From: Campylobacter sp. CCS1377
GTDB lineage: Bacteria; Campylobacterota; Campylobacteria; Campylobacterales; Campylobacteraceae
Assembly (NCBI RefSeq): GCF_040008265.1
Contig: NZ_CP155620.1
Span: 682,001-746,000, forward strand
Reading direction: 5' to 3'
DNA length: 64,000 nt
Position numbers and translations under genes: made by a program
Shown here: in pieces, positions 36,689-45,992 of the stretch
How the letters are laid out: each line of letters begins with the position of its first letter
How positions within the stretch are numbered: the stretch's first letter is position 1
Notes under the pieces: model-generated
The model's input: only the letters and a program-made list of their open reading frames with translations
The model's database searches: none
What the model was told of the DNA's origin: nothing

Positions 36689-37286
36689 TTATAAGTCCTC
36701 AAAACAATCATAGTTTTCTTCGAAATGATTAAGATAGCTTGGTTTGTCTAATAAATTTTCTAACACAATAATATTCAGATAATCATAAGTATAAGATCTA
36801 TCTAATTTATCACCTATTTTTAGATTGCCTATTATCTCTTTGTTTTGCATTATTTGAGAGTTGTTTATTATAATACTCTCTATTGAATTGTAATTTCTTT
36901 GCGTTGTATTTGAAAGAATAAATAAATTAAATGTCCATTTATTCCAACCACCATAATAGCCCAATTCTTTTATATAGACATATACAAGTCTTTCTGCTGA
37001 ATATATAAATTCAATACCCACAAACATATCTATATCTTTGTTCTTAATGCCATATTGATTTGTTTTGATATAAAAATCATTTTTATTGAGACTATTTTTT
37101 CTATTTCTGTTAAAGGTCTAGCATAAAGTACTCTGTCCAATTCTTGTTGTGAAAATCTTTCAAACTCTTTATACTCAGAATCTAAACTTTTGGTATAAAA
37201 GCACGATAGCTTGTAGGATAAAAACAACCTTTTACCGAAACAAATACAATTAAACCTGCAATAAAAGGCAATGTAATATATTTCAT
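36689..37286 (-). pseudogene. small lipoprotein gene broken by two homopolymer frameshifts
   Basis: ATG 37286 begins a typical lipoprotein signal (KYITLPFIAGLIVFVSVKGC, Cys as lipid site near residue 21). The frame stops after 34 codons at a four-A run (plus strand 37188-37191), resumes as YKEFERFSQQELDRVLYARPL, is lost again at a six-A run (37095-37100), and resumes as KNDFYIKTNQYGIKNKD and a 112-residue open frame to 36689. Adding one base to each run rebuilds a single lipoprotein of about 196 residues. The downstream frame ends CFEDL. By size and location near lipase remnants it may be a former immunity lipoprotein. Confidence 0.75.
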
Positions 37287-37432
37287 ACTTTATTGCCCTT
37301 TACTATGATTTTTTAGATTAGTTATCCTATATCTGCATAAAGCCATAAAGGGTGCAAGGGTTGAATTCTTATCATTCTCATTGATTAAATGTGGCATAGA
37401 ATCTTTGATTTCTAAAATAATTTCTTGAAATT

Positions 37433-37463
37433 AAAAAATCAAGCCCAAATTTAGGGCTTGATT
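37433..37463 (-). terminator. Rho-independent terminator of hrcA-grpE-dnaK
   Basis: TCAAGCCC (37439-37446) and GGGCTTGA (37454-37461) form an eight-pair stem with a seven-base loop. On the minus strand it is followed by six T. It lies about 20 bases beyond the dnaK stop. Confidence 0.9.
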
Positions 37464-37480
37464 AGGGAGTTTAGGAAGTT

Positions 37481-39352
37481 TTATTCGACTTCAGCATCGA
37501 TTACATCATCGTCTTTTTTCTTTTTATCATTAGCTGCATTTGGCTCATCTTTTTTATACATATTTTCAGCCAATTTATGAGAAACTTCACTTAAAGTTTT
37601 CATTTTAGCTTCGATTTCTTCTTTGCTTGCATTTTGGTTTTTCAAAGTTTCACGCAAATCATCAAGTGCTTTTTGGATATTTTCTTTATCGCTATCAGCC
37701 ACTTTTTCTCCAAGTTCGCTTAAAGATTTTTCCACTTGATGTGCTAAGCTATCGGCTGCATTTCTAGCATCTACGGCTTCTTTACGTTTTCTATCTTCTT
37801 CTTTATGAAGTTCGGCATCTTTTACCATGTTATTGATTTCTTCTTCGCTAAGTCCGCTTGAACCTGTGATTTTAATCTCTTGTGCTTTGCCTGTTGCTTT
37901 GTCTTTTGCTGAAACGGTTAAAATACCATTTGCGTCAATGTCAAAAGTTACTTCAATTTGTGGCATTCCGCGTGGTGCTGGTGGAATTCCTTCAAGATTG
38001 AAATTTCCTAAAGATTTATTATCACGACTAAATTCTCTCTCACCTTGTAAAACATTGATAGTAACAGCACTTTGATTGTCTTCTGCAGTTGAGAAAACTT
38101 GCTCTTTTTTGGTTGGTATTGTTGTACCTTTTTCGATGATTTTAGTCATCACGCCACCTAGAGTTTCAATACCTAGTGAAAGTGGAGTTACATCAAGCAA
38201 AAGCACATCTTTAACATCACCTTTTATAACCGCACCTTGAATTGCCGCACCAATAGCTACAACTTCATCTGGATTTACAGATTTGTTTAAATCTTTTCCA
38301 AAAGCTTTTTTAACTTCTTCTTGTACTAAAGGCACACGGGTAGATCCACCCACCATAACGATTTCTTTTACTTCGTTTTTATCAAGCCCTGCATCTTTTA
38401 CCACTTCGTTGATTTTACTAATGGTTTCAGCTACAAGTGAATCAATCATACCTTCAAATTTAGCTCTAGTTAATTTTTTAACCAAGTGTTTTGGACCACT
38501 TGCATCAGCTGTGATAAATGGTAAATTAATCTCTGTTTCATTAGCTGAACTTAGTTCTTTTTTAGCATTTTCTGCAGCTTCTTTTAAGCGTTGTAAAGCC
38601 ATAACATCATTTTTAAGATCAATACCTGTTTCATCTTTAAATTCGCTTGCTAGAAAATCTATAAGTTTATTATCAAAATCATCCCCACCTAAAAACGCGT
38701 TTCCGCCTGTTGCTAAAACCTCTACCACATTATCGCCAGTTTCAAGCACGGTAACATCAAAAGTTCCACCACCTAGATCATAAACTACGATTTTTTCGCT
38801 ATCTTTTTTATCAAGTCCGTAAGCTAAAGCTGCTGAAGTAGGCTCATTAATGATTCTTAATACATTAAGCCCTGCAATCGTTCCTGCTTCTTTTGTCGCT
38901 TTTCTTTGTGCATCGTTAAAATAAGCTGGCACGGTAATAACTGCATCAGTAACACTTTCGCCCAAGAAAGCTTCAGCGTCTTCTTTTAATTTCATTAATA
39001 CTTTTGCTGAAATTTCTTGCGGAGTGTAAATTTTACCTGCAATTTCAATCGCACAAGCACCATTTCTTTCAGTGATGTGATAAGGAAGTCTATTTTTAGC
39101 TTCTTTAGCTGCATCTTCATTGATCATCAAACCCATGATTCTTTTGATAGAATAAATGGTTTTTTCAGGATTGGTTACTGCTTGGCGTTTTGCGCTGTCA
39201 CCTACTAAAACTTCGCCTTTATCTGTAAAAGCTACTACGGAAGGAGTTGTGTTTTTTCCTTCTTTGTTTGGGATTACTTTACTCTCGCCGCGTTCATACA
39301 CAGCAACACAAGAATTGGTTGTTCCTAAATCTATACCTATAACTTTACTCAT
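37481..39352 (-). CDS. dnaK: Hsp70 chaperone DnaK
   Basis: ATP-driven chaperone that binds exposed hydrophobic peptides with DnaJ and GrpE. The 623 residues show the nucleotide-binding motifs [17 protein letters not shown] at the start, [16 protein letters not shown] near residue 190 and VGGSTRVP near residue 335, then the [19 protein letters not shown] substrate-binding beta domain and an acidic C-terminal tail ([10 protein letters not shown]). ATG 39352 has AAGGA upstream. It is the third gene of the hrcA-grpE-dnaK operon, 22 bases after grpE, and is followed by a strong terminator, so dnaJ is not in this operon. Confidence 0.98.
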   Translation of the reverse strand: MSKVIGIDLGTTNSCVAVYERGESKVIPNKEGKNTTPSVVAFTDKGEVLVGDSAKRQAVTNPEKTIYSIKRIMGLMINEDAAKEAKNRLPYHITERNGACAIEIAGKIYTPQEISAKVLMKLKEDAEAFLGESVTDAVITVPAYFNDAQRKATKEAGTIAGLNVLRIINEPTSAALAYGLDKKDSEKIVVYDLGGGTFDVTVLETGDNVVEVLATGGNAFLGGDDFDNKLIDFLASEFKDETGIDLKNDVMALQRLKEAAENAKKELSSANETEINLPFITADASGPKHLVKKLTRAKFEGMIDSLVAETISKINEVVKDAGLDKNEVKEIVMVGGSTRVPLVQEEVKKAFGKDLNKSVNPDEVVAIGAAIQGAVIKGDVKDVLLLDVTPLSLGIETLGGVMTKIIEKGTTIPTKKEQVFSTAEDNQSAVTINVLQGEREFSRDNKSLGNFNLEGIPPAPRGMPQIEVTFDIDANGILTVSAKDKATGKAQEIKITGSSGLSEEEINNMVKDAELHKEEDRKRKEAVDARNAADSLAHQVEKSLSELGEKVADSDKENIQKALDDLRETLKNQNASKEEIEAKMKTLSEVSHKLAENMYKKDEPNAANDKKKKDDDVIDAEVE

Positions 39353-39374
39353 TTTTTATCCTTTTATTAAATTT

Positions 39375-39890
39375 TTATTTTGCTACGCTAACTTTGGTTG
39401 GGCGGATCACACGATCAGCTATTTGATAGCCTTTTTGAAGCACGCTAACCACTTCACCACTTTTGTGATTTTCGCTATCTACATGAAACATCGCTTCATG
39501 TAAATTTGGATCAAATTCAAGAGTTTCGCCGATGAGTTTGACCCCATGTTTTTCAAGTTTTTTCATAAATAAATCTAAAGTATTTTGCACCCCTTCTTTG
39601 ATTTTTAAACTGATTTCATCTTGACACTCGACATTTACGGCTGCTTCTAAAGCATCTAAAACATCAAGCAAATCTTTAGCAAAGCCTTCATTAGCATATG
39701 CCATAGCACTTAGCTTTTCTTTTTCCATTCTTTTTTTGATATTTTCAAATTCAGCGTTTGCGCGCATATATTTGTCTTTTAATTCGTTTAACTCATTTTG
39801 GAGTTTTTCGATTTCATTTTCTTCGTTTGTTTGACTTTGCTCTTGTTCGTCACAAAGCTTTTTATTTTGTTCTTCGTTTATTTCACTCAC
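39375..39890 (-). CDS. grpE: nucleotide exchange factor GrpE
   Basis: Homodimeric exchange factor that releases ADP from DnaK. The 171 residues begin with an acidic, Gln-rich disordered region and a long coiled coil ([20 protein letters not shown]), then the conserved [16 protein letters not shown], and end with the beta-wing motif [18 protein letters not shown]. Standard length for the family. ATG 39890 overlaps the hrcA stop by four bases. Its expression follows HrcA control through the CIRCE element at 40681. Confidence 0.97.
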   Translation of the reverse strand: MSEINEEQNKKLCDEQEQSQTNEENEIEKLQNELNELKDKYMRANAEFENIKKRMEKEKLSAMAYANEGFAKDLLDVLDALEAAVNVECQDEISLKIKEGVQNTLDLFMKKLEKHGVKLIGETLEFDPNLHEAMFHVDSENHKSGEVVSVLQKGYQIADRVIRPTKVSVAK

Positions 39891-40678
39891 GCTACCTCCT
39901 TAAGTTGTTTTAAAATTTTTTTGTAGTTAGTATAAACGCTACCTGCAAAAATAATATTAGCATCTTTTCCGAGAAAATCCGCATCTAATTTAAGCCCCAT
40001 AAAACCTTCCTTAAATAAAGGATCAAATTCTAAATTTTGTTTAAAATCCATATGAACGGTTCCATCTAAGAGCTTATTAAAATCATCGTTTTGATAAATT
40101 TGATAAGCCCTTTGTTCGTTACTTCTGTGATAAATCAAACTTGTTCTTAAGAATTTTAATTTATCCGCAAGCTTGATAAAACCTACATTTAAAGCATAAT
40201 TTTCAATATGAAAAAGCTCAAGTCCTAAAAAGCGTTTTGTAAATTCATAACTTGCTAAATCAAAGCTTAAAATCACTTGCTCTTCTTCAAAATCTAAAAT
40301 CAGATATTTTTGAGCAATACGTTCTATTGCCTTTAAAATTAAATTTTTGCCCCCATATACAAGGCAATAAATTTTATTCTCTTTGCTTAAAAAGTCAAGC
40401 AAAGCAATATCTTTAATGCTGATTTTTTCTTTTGTATTAATATGTTCTTGCCAATAATTTTGCATTGTAAAAATGGTTGGTATACGTCCGCCGCTAATAT
40501 GTAATTTTGTTAGCAAACCCTCATCACTTAACTTTTTAAAATACACGCGAATAGTGGATGATGGAATGCAAAGACTCATTTTGAGATTTAGCTCATTTGA
40601 GCCTATAGGCACATTATCTAAAAGATAAGCTTCAATGATGGATTCAAGTATAAGGTCTTTCTTTTTTATATTTTTCAT
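39887..40678 (-). CDS. hrcA: heat-inducible transcription repressor HrcA
   Basis: Represses heat-shock operons by binding CIRCE operators; needs GroE to be active. The protein is 263 residues from ATG 40678, somewhat shorter than Gram-positive HrcA but usual for Epsilonproteobacteria. The N-terminal winged helix shows [20 protein letters not shown] and the recognition region [23 protein letters not shown], and a C-terminal GAF-like domain follows. A longer frame runs back to 40720, but that would cross the -10 box and CIRCE, so the shorter start is right. A degenerate CIRCE lies directly before the start. Confidence 0.95.
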   Translation of the reverse strand: MKNIKKKDLILESIIEAYLLDNVPIGSNELNLKMSLCIPSSTIRVYFKKLSDEGLLTKLHISGGRIPTIFTMQNYWQEHINTKEKISIKDIALLDFLSKENKIYCLVYGGKNLILKAIERIAQKYLILDFEEEQVILSFDLASYEFTKRFLGLELFHIENYALNVGFIKLADKLKFLRTSLIYHRSNEQRAYQIYQNDDFNKLLDGTVHMDFKQNLEFDPLFKEGFMGLKLDADFLGKDANIIFAGSVYTNYKKILKQLKEVA

Positions 40679-40680
40679 TA

Positions 40681-40707
40681 TTAGCACTCTGATTTTTAAA
40701 TTGCTGA
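40681..40707 (-). promoter_or_regulatory. CIRCE operator (one half degenerate) before hrcA
   Basis: On the + strand, TTAGCACTC (40681-40689) is a perfect left half of the CIRCE consensus. After nine bases, AATTGCTGA (40699-40707) matches six of nine positions of the right half GAGTGCTAA. It sits between the promoter and the start codon of hrcA, the usual place, and implies autorepression by HrcA. Confidence 0.75.
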
Positions 40708-40711
40708 AGTC

Positions 40712-40741
40712 ATTATACAACTTTTAGTGTTATAATGTCAA
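40712..40741 (-). promoter_or_regulatory. sigma-70 promoter of hrcA-grpE-dnaK
   Basis: On the minus strand TTGACA (40741-40736) and TATAAT (40717-40712) are both perfect consensus boxes spaced by 18 bases. It is the strongest promoter seen in the window, unusual for Campylobacter, where the -35 is normally absent. The CIRCE follows just downstream. Confidence 0.8.
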
Positions 40742-40871
40742 GTATTATTTTAATAAAAATATTTAATTTAATTTAGTCTATATATATAAAGTTATATTAG
40801 TGTATATATATAAAATTATATAAAAATGCTTTATTTTTAGTTATCCTTGAGCATATTTTTATTTTTTGTGC

Positions 40872-40877
40872 TATAAT
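40872..40877 (+). promoter_or_regulatory. -10 box for the 49-aa gene
   Basis: TATAAT 36 bases before the ATG at 40914 on the + strand, in the gap divergent to hrcA. Confidence 0.5.
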
Positions 40878-40913
40878 TTCGTAGCAGTATATTTAAAGAA
40901 GGTTATATCAAAA

Positions 40914-41063
40914 ATGAAAAATCTTAGTGTTGAAGAAAAAAATGATTTAGAATCTTGCGTTTTTATTCCTCTTAAAGAAAGCAAAAAAAATAAAATTGTA
41001 GTTTTAATAAATAAAATATTAATTAAAATTAAAGAATTTATTGCTCTAAAATATAAGAATTAA
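40914..41063 (+). CDS. small basic protein, 49 aa
   Basis: From ATG 40914 this reads MKNLSVEEKNDLESCVFIPL followed by a Lys- and Ile-rich helix (KKNKIVVLINKILIKIKEFIA). It has a promoter-like TATAAT at 40872 and a GAAGG ribosome site, so expression is credible. The frame is open upstream to 40866 but that start would precede the transcript start. No family recognised. Its end overlaps the convergent 210-aa gene stop by about 25 bases. It could be a membrane-associated peptide; the amphipathic helix allows that but does not prove it. Confidence 0.55.
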   Translation: MKNLSVEEKNDLESCVFIPLKESKKNKIVVLINKILIKIKEFIALKYKN

Positions 41064-41670
41064 AATCCCTAAAATTATAAGATAAGCTTTTAAATTGTGG
41101 AGAATTTATAATCAATCTGCATGATTTGTTGAGATTTTCCATTCCTTGAATTTGCAGTATTTTCTTTCCATTGATATTATTGAAGATTTTAAATAAAACG
41201 CAAGCTTGATTATCAACTTTATATAAAAGCGTTCCTCCTTTTTCAAAATCAAAAGGTTCTAAGAAAGTTAAATTCGGATTTTTACTCATTGTGTCTTTAA
41301 TATCGCGATTAAGTTTATAAGATAGCATAATATCTTGCATTGTGGCTTGAATTTGTTTAATGGCGTTTGAAATTTCTTTATTATCGCTAAAGTATAATTC
41401 CTTAAAATCTGAATTTAAAAATTGTTTGAAACTATCACTTTTTTCAAATTTCTTGCAAGCATCAAAAAAAATAAAAGGGATAATTTCATTCTTTGAAACT
41501 AAAATTTGCGCACATTTTTGACCCTTATCATAAAGCGTGAGTAGCTTTACATCTTGACTTTGAATTTGTGTATTTGAGCTTTTGCTGTATGCAAAATCAT
41601 TAAGCGTTTCAAAGATATTAGCTAAAATAAATGTTTTTGCTAATATTAATACAAGGATTAATTTTGGCAA
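41038..41670 (-). CDS. hypothetical periplasmic protein
   Basis: A 210-residue protein with an N-terminal signal peptide (PKLILVLILAKTFILA) and no further membrane helix, so probably periplasmic. It contains five Cys spread along its length and a stretch QATMQDIMLSYKLNRDIKD typical of a helical hairpin. No family recognised; a similar gene lies near flhA in C. jejuni by my memory (Cj0880c/Cj0881c region). It overlaps the 74-aa gene by 13 bases and is last in the minus-strand run flhA to here. The Rrf2 regulator at 45083 may start the same transcript. Confidence 0.75.
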   Translation of the reverse strand: MPKLILVLILAKTFILANIFETLNDFAYSKSSNTQIQSQDVKLLTLYDKGQKCAQILVSKNEIIPFIFFDACKKFEKSDSFKQFLNSDFKELYFSDNKEISNAIKQIQATMQDIMLSYKLNRDIKDTMSKNPNLTFLEPFDFEKGGTLLYKVDNQACVLFKIFNNINGKKILQIQGMENLNKSCRLIINSPQFKSLSYNFRDFNSYILEQ

Positions 41671-41882
41671 AATAAATCTCCGTGATTTTTTCTAAGATAT
41701 TCAATTACCTCTATAACCTCGTCCATACCTTGAGCATTTGAGTTCTCTAAAACATTATCAATACATTCGATGTAAGCATCTACGGCATCCTCCAAACGCT
41801 CTTTTTTGACTCCAGCATAAAATAGTGCTGCTTCTAAAACTATATTGAGTTCGTATTGCAATGCTTCAATTTCTTTTTTCAT
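41658..41882 (-). CDS. hypothetical small helical protein, 74 aa
   Basis: A 74-residue acidic protein predicted to be all helical (KKEIEALQYELNIVLEAALF, ERLEDAVDAYIECIDNVLE). It has no signal peptide. It overlaps the DHH phosphoesterase gene by four bases at its start and the periplasmic gene by 13 bases at its end, so it is cotranscribed and translationally coupled with both. No known family comes to mind and no function can be assigned. Confidence 0.75.
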   Translation of the reverse strand: MKKEIEALQYELNIVLEAALFYAGVKKERLEDAVDAYIECIDNVLENSNAQGMDEVIEVIEYLRKNHGDLFCQN

Positions 41883-42922
41883 GATAAGCCTTCTTTAAGG
41901 GTTTTTTGTTTAATCAAATCATTAATCTGTGCTTTGATATTAGTATAACTTGCATTATCTTTAAAGCCGTTAAATAATCCACCGCTAGCGTTTTTATGTC
42001 CGCCACCACCAACTAGTTTTTTAGCCATTAAGCTAACATCCACTTTGCCATTAGCACGGAAACTTAAAGTCTTTCTAGAACTTACATCGATAAAAAAATC
42101 AAATTCAGGATTTTTTACTAAAAAATCATTTCCTATAACAGAGGTATTTCCTATATTATAAGTTAATAAACCTTTAAAATTTTCATAATAAATACTAAAT
42201 TTATCTTTATAAAAATTTAAATGATTGACTATATAAGCAGAAATCAGATTCGCTAAAGTATCATTATGATTTTGTTTGAAAAAATCTTTTTTTAAAAAAT
42301 GTATAGAATCTTCTAAGAGAATAGGGGCATTTTCTTTGTCTATAAAATGTCTTGCTTGTTCGAGTAAAAAAAACATATATTCTATGTTTTGTTTTGCAAA
42401 CATTGTCCGATTGATTTCTTTAGCATTGGCTATCATTCCTAGAAAAATTTTACCTAATTCAAAATATTTATCGTCTTTTAACCAAATATCTATTGCATTT
42501 ACCACTTTGACAAAGTGTGCTAAATTTTCATCTTTAAAGCAAATTTTAGAGAAAAAATCATAAACAATTTTTGTAGCACATCTTGAATTATCTAGTAAAT
42601 ACCAAGGGTATTTTTGCATACATTCAAGACCGCTTTGATGATGATCTAAAAGTAAAAGTTTAATTTTTTTGCTTTCTATGGCTTTTTGAAAATCTTCACA
42701 TTGAGTAGGAGTTAAATTTAAATCAGTAATTAAGATATAAAATTGCTCATTAGGATTTTTTTGTAAATCTTGTTCAATTTGATTTAAAATAACAGTGAAA
42801 TTATCATTAATTTCTTTACCATAGTTTGAGTTAAAAAAAACACAGTTTTTGAAATAAAAATTCACCACATATTGACAAGCGTATCCGTCAAGATCAGTAT
42901 GTGAGAGATGGTAAATTTTCAT
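41879..42922 (-). CDS. DHH/DHHA1-family phosphoesterase
   Basis: A 347-residue cytoplasmic phosphoesterase. The DHH domain has HLSHTDLDGYACQ near residues 4-16 and the namesake LLLLDHHQSG near residues 89-98, which bind two metals. The C-terminal DHHA1 domain has GGGHKNASGG near residues 304-313. Members act on nanoRNA, cyclic dinucleotides or pAp. There is no RecJ-type extension. Its substrate cannot be fixed by sequence. It follows flhA by 14 bases and overlaps the 74-aa gene. Confidence 0.88.
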   Translation of the reverse strand: MKIYHLSHTDLDGYACQYVVNFYFKNCVFFNSNYGKEINDNFTVILNQIEQDLQKNPNEQFYILITDLNLTPTQCEDFQKAIESKKIKLLLLDHHQSGLECMQKYPWYLLDNSRCATKIVYDFFSKICFKDENLAHFVKVVNAIDIWLKDDKYFELGKIFLGMIANAKEINRTMFAKQNIEYMFFLLEQARHFIDKENAPILLEDSIHFLKKDFFKQNHNDTLANLISAYIVNHLNFYKDKFSIYYENFKGLLTYNIGNTSVIGNDFLVKNPEFDFFIDVSSRKTLSFRANGKVDVSLMAKKLVGGGGHKNASGGLFNGFKDNASYTNIKAQINDLIKQKTLKEGLS

Positions 42923-42936
42923 ATTTTTCCTTTTTA

Positions 42937-45096
42937 TTATAAATTGACTTTTATAACACCTTCGGTTTCAAATTGCGTATTTTCAGCAATTTCAGCGAAA
43001 CTTAAAACAACGATATTAATATTAAAATTCAAGCAAATATCTGCAATGAATTTTCTAAGTTGTGGTTCGACGCAAAGAATAAAAGGTTTAATCCGTGTTG
43101 AAACAACCGAAGCAAGTTCATTTTTTAAGGCGTCAACTAAAGCACCGGTTTGTGCTACATTAATCATCAAATGATAGCTTCCGTCTTTAAATTGTAAGTG
43201 ATCCATTAAAATGGAAGAACTAGCAGAATCTAAAATATAAATTCCTAAATTTCCTTTTTCATCTAAATACATATTGGTAATCATCCGTGCTAAAGAGGCT
43301 CTAACATGCTCTATAATCATATCAAAACTTTTGCTTACCTCTGCTATATCGCTAATGGACTCTAAGATAGTAAGCATATCTTTAATAGGTATGTGATGTT
43401 TGAGCAAGTCTTTTAATACTTTTTGAATTAAGCTTACTGAAGCGACATTTAAAGCACCTTCTACGATAATAGGATAATCAGCTTTCACTTTTTCTAAAAG
43501 ATTTTGCACTTCTTGTCGTGTTAAAAGCTCTGCTGCATGAGCTTTGATAAGTTCACTCATATGGGTTGAAATCACACTCGCAGGATCAATGACTATATAG
43601 CCATTTAGGGTAGCTTCATCTTTCAAATTTGCATCAATCCAAATCGCATCAGAATTAAAAGCAGGTTCTTTAGTGGCTATACCTTCTATTTCTTCAGTGA
43701 TAAATCCACTATCCATTGCTAGGTATTTATCAGGATATATTTCAGCACTAGCGATGACAACGCCCTTGAGTTTGAAATTGTATTCATTGGGTTTTAATTG
43801 CAAATTATCACGGATACGAATTTTTGGCATTAAAAACCCTAGGCTTTGTGCAATAGTACGTCTCATGGAACGAATTCTTTCTGTAAGTTCATTTTCGGCA
43901 AGTCTTATAAGACCATAGCCAAGTTCTAATTCCAAAATTTCAATTTTTAAAATATCAGTAATTTTTCTTTCTTCTTCTTTGAGTATATCTTCTTCTGTTT
44001 TTTTAGGGGTTTGAGTTGCTTGATTTTGAGCTTGAGCTACTTGATTTGATTTTGCTTTTTTTATGTTAATGTCAATTTTACCTTCTTTAACTTGTTTAGT
44101 TAAATAACCAAGGCTTAAAAAGACCAAAGCCATAAAGCCCAAAGAAAGTTGTGGTAAACCGGGAACTAAGGCAAAAATAAAGAGTATAAAGCCTACGATT
44201 AAAAGTGTACGATACTCACTTAAGAGTTGATTAAGTGTGCCTTCTGCGAAATTATTCTCATCTTTGCTAGCACGCGTAATGATAATGGCGGTTGCAGTAG
44301 AGGTAATAAGACCTGGAATTTGTGAAACAAGACCATCACCAATAGTTAAAATGGTATAAGTAGAAGCACAAGCACTAAGCTCCATATCATGTTGTAAATA
44401 ACCAATTAAAAACCCGCCAATGAGATTGATTATAGTAATGATGATTCCAGCAACAGCATCTCCTTTGATGAATTTGCTCGAACCATCCATAGCGCCATAA
44501 AAATTTGCTTCAGCTATTATTTCTTGGCGTCTTGTCCTTGCTGTTTGCTCGTCAATAAGTCCTGCGTTTAAATCTGCATCAATAGCCATTTGTTTTCCTG
44601 GCATGGCGTCGAGAGTAAATCTTGCTTGAACTTCTGAAACCCTTGTACTACCTTTTGTTACAACCATAAAATTGATTAAAACTAAGATGCAAAAAACAAT
44701 GATTCCAATGACATAATTTCCTCCAACAACAAATTCACCAAAAGAAGCAATGATTTCACTTACAGCAACAGGTCCATTTTGTCCTTCACTTAAAATCATT
44801 CTTGTTGTTGCTATATTTAAAGCAAGTCTAAATAAAGTAATGATGAGAATTAAGGTAGGAAAAGTGGTAAGATCTGTGGGTTTTGGTATGTAAATTGAAA
44901 TTAAAATAATTAAAACTGATAAAGCTATACTTAAAGCCAAGAAAAAGTCCAAAATTGCCGAAGGTAAAGGGACAATTATAATGGCTAAAATACAAACTAT
45001 AAAAGCGACAATAGTTAAGCTTTTAGCTTTAACAACAGGACCAATTAGAGGTCCCAAAAAAGGAAAAACGAGATCAAAAATTTTATTTTTTGCCAT
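42937..45096 (-). CDS. flhA: flagellar export apparatus protein FlhA
   Basis: Core membrane protein of the flagellar type III export gate. At 719 residues it has full family length. The N-terminal half holds about eight transmembrane helices and the conserved FHIPEP loop region (AIDADLNAGLIDEQTARTRR near residues 195-215). The C-terminal cytosolic ring domain has VIDPASVISTHMSELI and ILRLAE-like segments. In Campylobacter FlhA is also needed to activate FlgSR and sigma-54 flagellar genes. Its start overlaps the end of the Rrf2 regulator gene by 14 bases. Confidence 0.97.
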   Translation of the reverse strand: MAKNKIFDLVFPFLGPLIGPVVKAKSLTIVAFIVCILAIIIVPLPSAILDFFLALSIALSVLIILISIYIPKPTDLTTFPTLILIITLFRLALNIATTRMILSEGQNGPVAVSEIIASFGEFVVGGNYVIGIIVFCILVLINFMVVTKGSTRVSEVQARFTLDAMPGKQMAIDADLNAGLIDEQTARTRRQEIIAEANFYGAMDGSSKFIKGDAVAGIIITIINLIGGFLIGYLQHDMELSACASTYTILTIGDGLVSQIPGLITSTATAIIITRASKDENNFAEGTLNQLLSEYRTLLIVGFILFIFALVPGLPQLSLGFMALVFLSLGYLTKQVKEGKIDINIKKAKSNQVAQAQNQATQTPKKTEEDILKEEERKITDILKIEILELELGYGLIRLAENELTERIRSMRRTIAQSLGFLMPKIRIRDNLQLKPNEYNFKLKGVVIASAEIYPDKYLAMDSGFITEEIEGIATKEPAFNSDAIWIDANLKDEATLNGYIVIDPASVISTHMSELIKAHAAELLTRQEVQNLLEKVKADYPIIVEGALNVASVSLIQKVLKDLLKHHIPIKDMLTILESISDIAEVSKSFDMIIEHVRASLARMITNMYLDEKGNLGIYILDSASSSILMDHLQFKDGSYHLMINVAQTGALVDALKNELASVVSTRIKPFILCVEPQLRKFIADICLNFNINIVVLSFAEIAENTQFETEGVIKVNL

Positions 45097-45490
45097 TAGA
45101 TTTTATGATATCAGCTAAGCTTATGGATTCTAAGAATTCATCTACTTTTTGTTGTAAATTTACCAGCATAGAAAGTAGGGTGCATTCTTCTTTGTGATTT
45201 GGGCATACGCCATTGCTACATTCAAAAACATTAATATCTTTTTTTTCTGCACTATTAATAATTTCTTTTATGGTGTATTCGTGAGGTTCCTTAATAAGAG
45301 CAAAACCACCTTTGGCACCTTTAAAAGATTTAAGCAGACCATCTTTAGCTAAAGTTTGCAGAATTTTTGCCAAAAAACTTTTTGGAATATTTAATTCTAG
45401 AGCCATAGTATCAACATCTTGAGGATTTTCTTTTTGTGAAATATATATCATGGAAAACAAAGCATATTCGCTGGCTTTTGTAAAAAGCAC
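45083..45490 (-). CDS. Rrf2-family transcription regulator
   Basis: A 135-residue winged-helix regulator. The N-terminal part MLFTKASEYALFSMIYIS and the recognition region IPKSFLAKILQTLAKDGLLKSFKGAKGG are Rrf2 hallmarks. Three Cys in CSNGVCPNHKEEC (near residues 91-103) match the iron-sulfur ligands of IscR/NsrR-type sensors, so it probably senses Fe-S status, NO or oxygen. It overlaps flhA by 14 bases, an arrangement also seen in C. jejuni (Cj0883c/Cj0882c by memory). A link between Fe-S sensing and flagellar expression is possible but unproven. Confidence 0.9.
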   Translation of the reverse strand: MLFTKASEYALFSMIYISQKENPQDVDTMALELNIPKSFLAKILQTLAKDGLLKSFKGAKGGFALIKEPHEYTIKEIINSAEKKDINVFECSNGVCPNHKEECTLLSMLVNLQQKVDEFLESISLADIIKSNGKK

Positions 45491-45611
45491 TTTTACTCCT
45501 TCTTTTTTATTGAAAATTTGTATTATATTTAATTTTTTCTGCTTAATGGCTTAAATTTATTATTTTTTCGCAATAAAATATAATTTCAGTTTTATTTTTG
45601 TTTTCTCAGAG

Positions 45612-45617
45612 TATAAT
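45612..45617 (+). promoter_or_regulatory. -10 box of rpsO
   Basis: TATAAT 41 bases before the rpsO ATG. It lies inside the longer open frame starting at 45598, so that longer frame is not the real start. Confidence 0.6.
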
Positions 45618-45657
45618 TCTAATTTTTATAAAAAAATCTACCAATCAGGAGGTCATG

Positions 45658-45930
45658 ATGGCTTTGGATTCGGCTAAAAAAGCAGAAATAGTTGCGAAAT
45701 TCGCTAGAAAAGCAGGAGATACTGGTTCTACGGAAGTTCAAGTTGCACTTTTAAGTGCTAGAATTTCAGAACTTACAGAACATTTAAAAATCTATAAAAA
45801 AGATTTTTCGTCTCGTTTAGGTTTGTTAAAATTAGTAGGTCAAAGAAAAAGACTCTTGGCTTATCTTAAGAGAACAAATTATGCTAGTTACACAAAATTA
45901 ATTAGCGAGCTTAATCTTAGAGACAAGTAA
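45658..45930 (+). CDS. rpsO: 30S ribosomal protein S15
   Basis: Primary 16S rRNA-binding protein of the small subunit platform. The 90 residues from ATG 45658 are full family length ([18 protein letters not shown]; later [19 protein letters not shown] and [12 protein letters not shown]). Two ATGs lie next to each other (45655, 45658); the strong AGGAGG at 45647-45652 is better spaced for the second, and MALDS matches relatives. It is transcribed alone, with its own promoter and a terminator just after the stop. Confidence 0.97.
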   Translation: MALDSAKKAEIVAKFARKAGDTGSTEVQVALLSARISELTEHLKIYKKDFSSRLGLLKLVGQRKRLLAYLKRTNYASYTKLISELNLRDK

Positions 45931-45937
45931 TTTTTTG

Positions 45938-45965
45938 CCTTCTTTAATTAGAAGGTGATTTTTCT
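45938..45965 (+). terminator. Rho-independent terminator after rpsO
   Basis: CCTTCT (45938-45943) pairs with AGAAGG (45950-45955) over a six-base loop, followed by TGATTTTT. It may also serve the convergent rseP transcript. Confidence 0.75.
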
Positions 45966-45992
45966 TCAACTTGATATAATCTTCATATTTTC

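Noticed and set aside
27458-37286. A complete type VI secretion system
   Set aside because: No Hcp, VgrG, TssB/C sheath, ClpV or membrane-complex genes are present. Only effector-like and PAAR-like genes are seen.
38283-38783. 166-codon frame on the + strand opposite dnaK
   Set aside because: Antisense to a conserved gene with strong codon bias; the translation is Ser/Pro/Thr-rich and typical of a shadow frame. No ribosome site or promoter.
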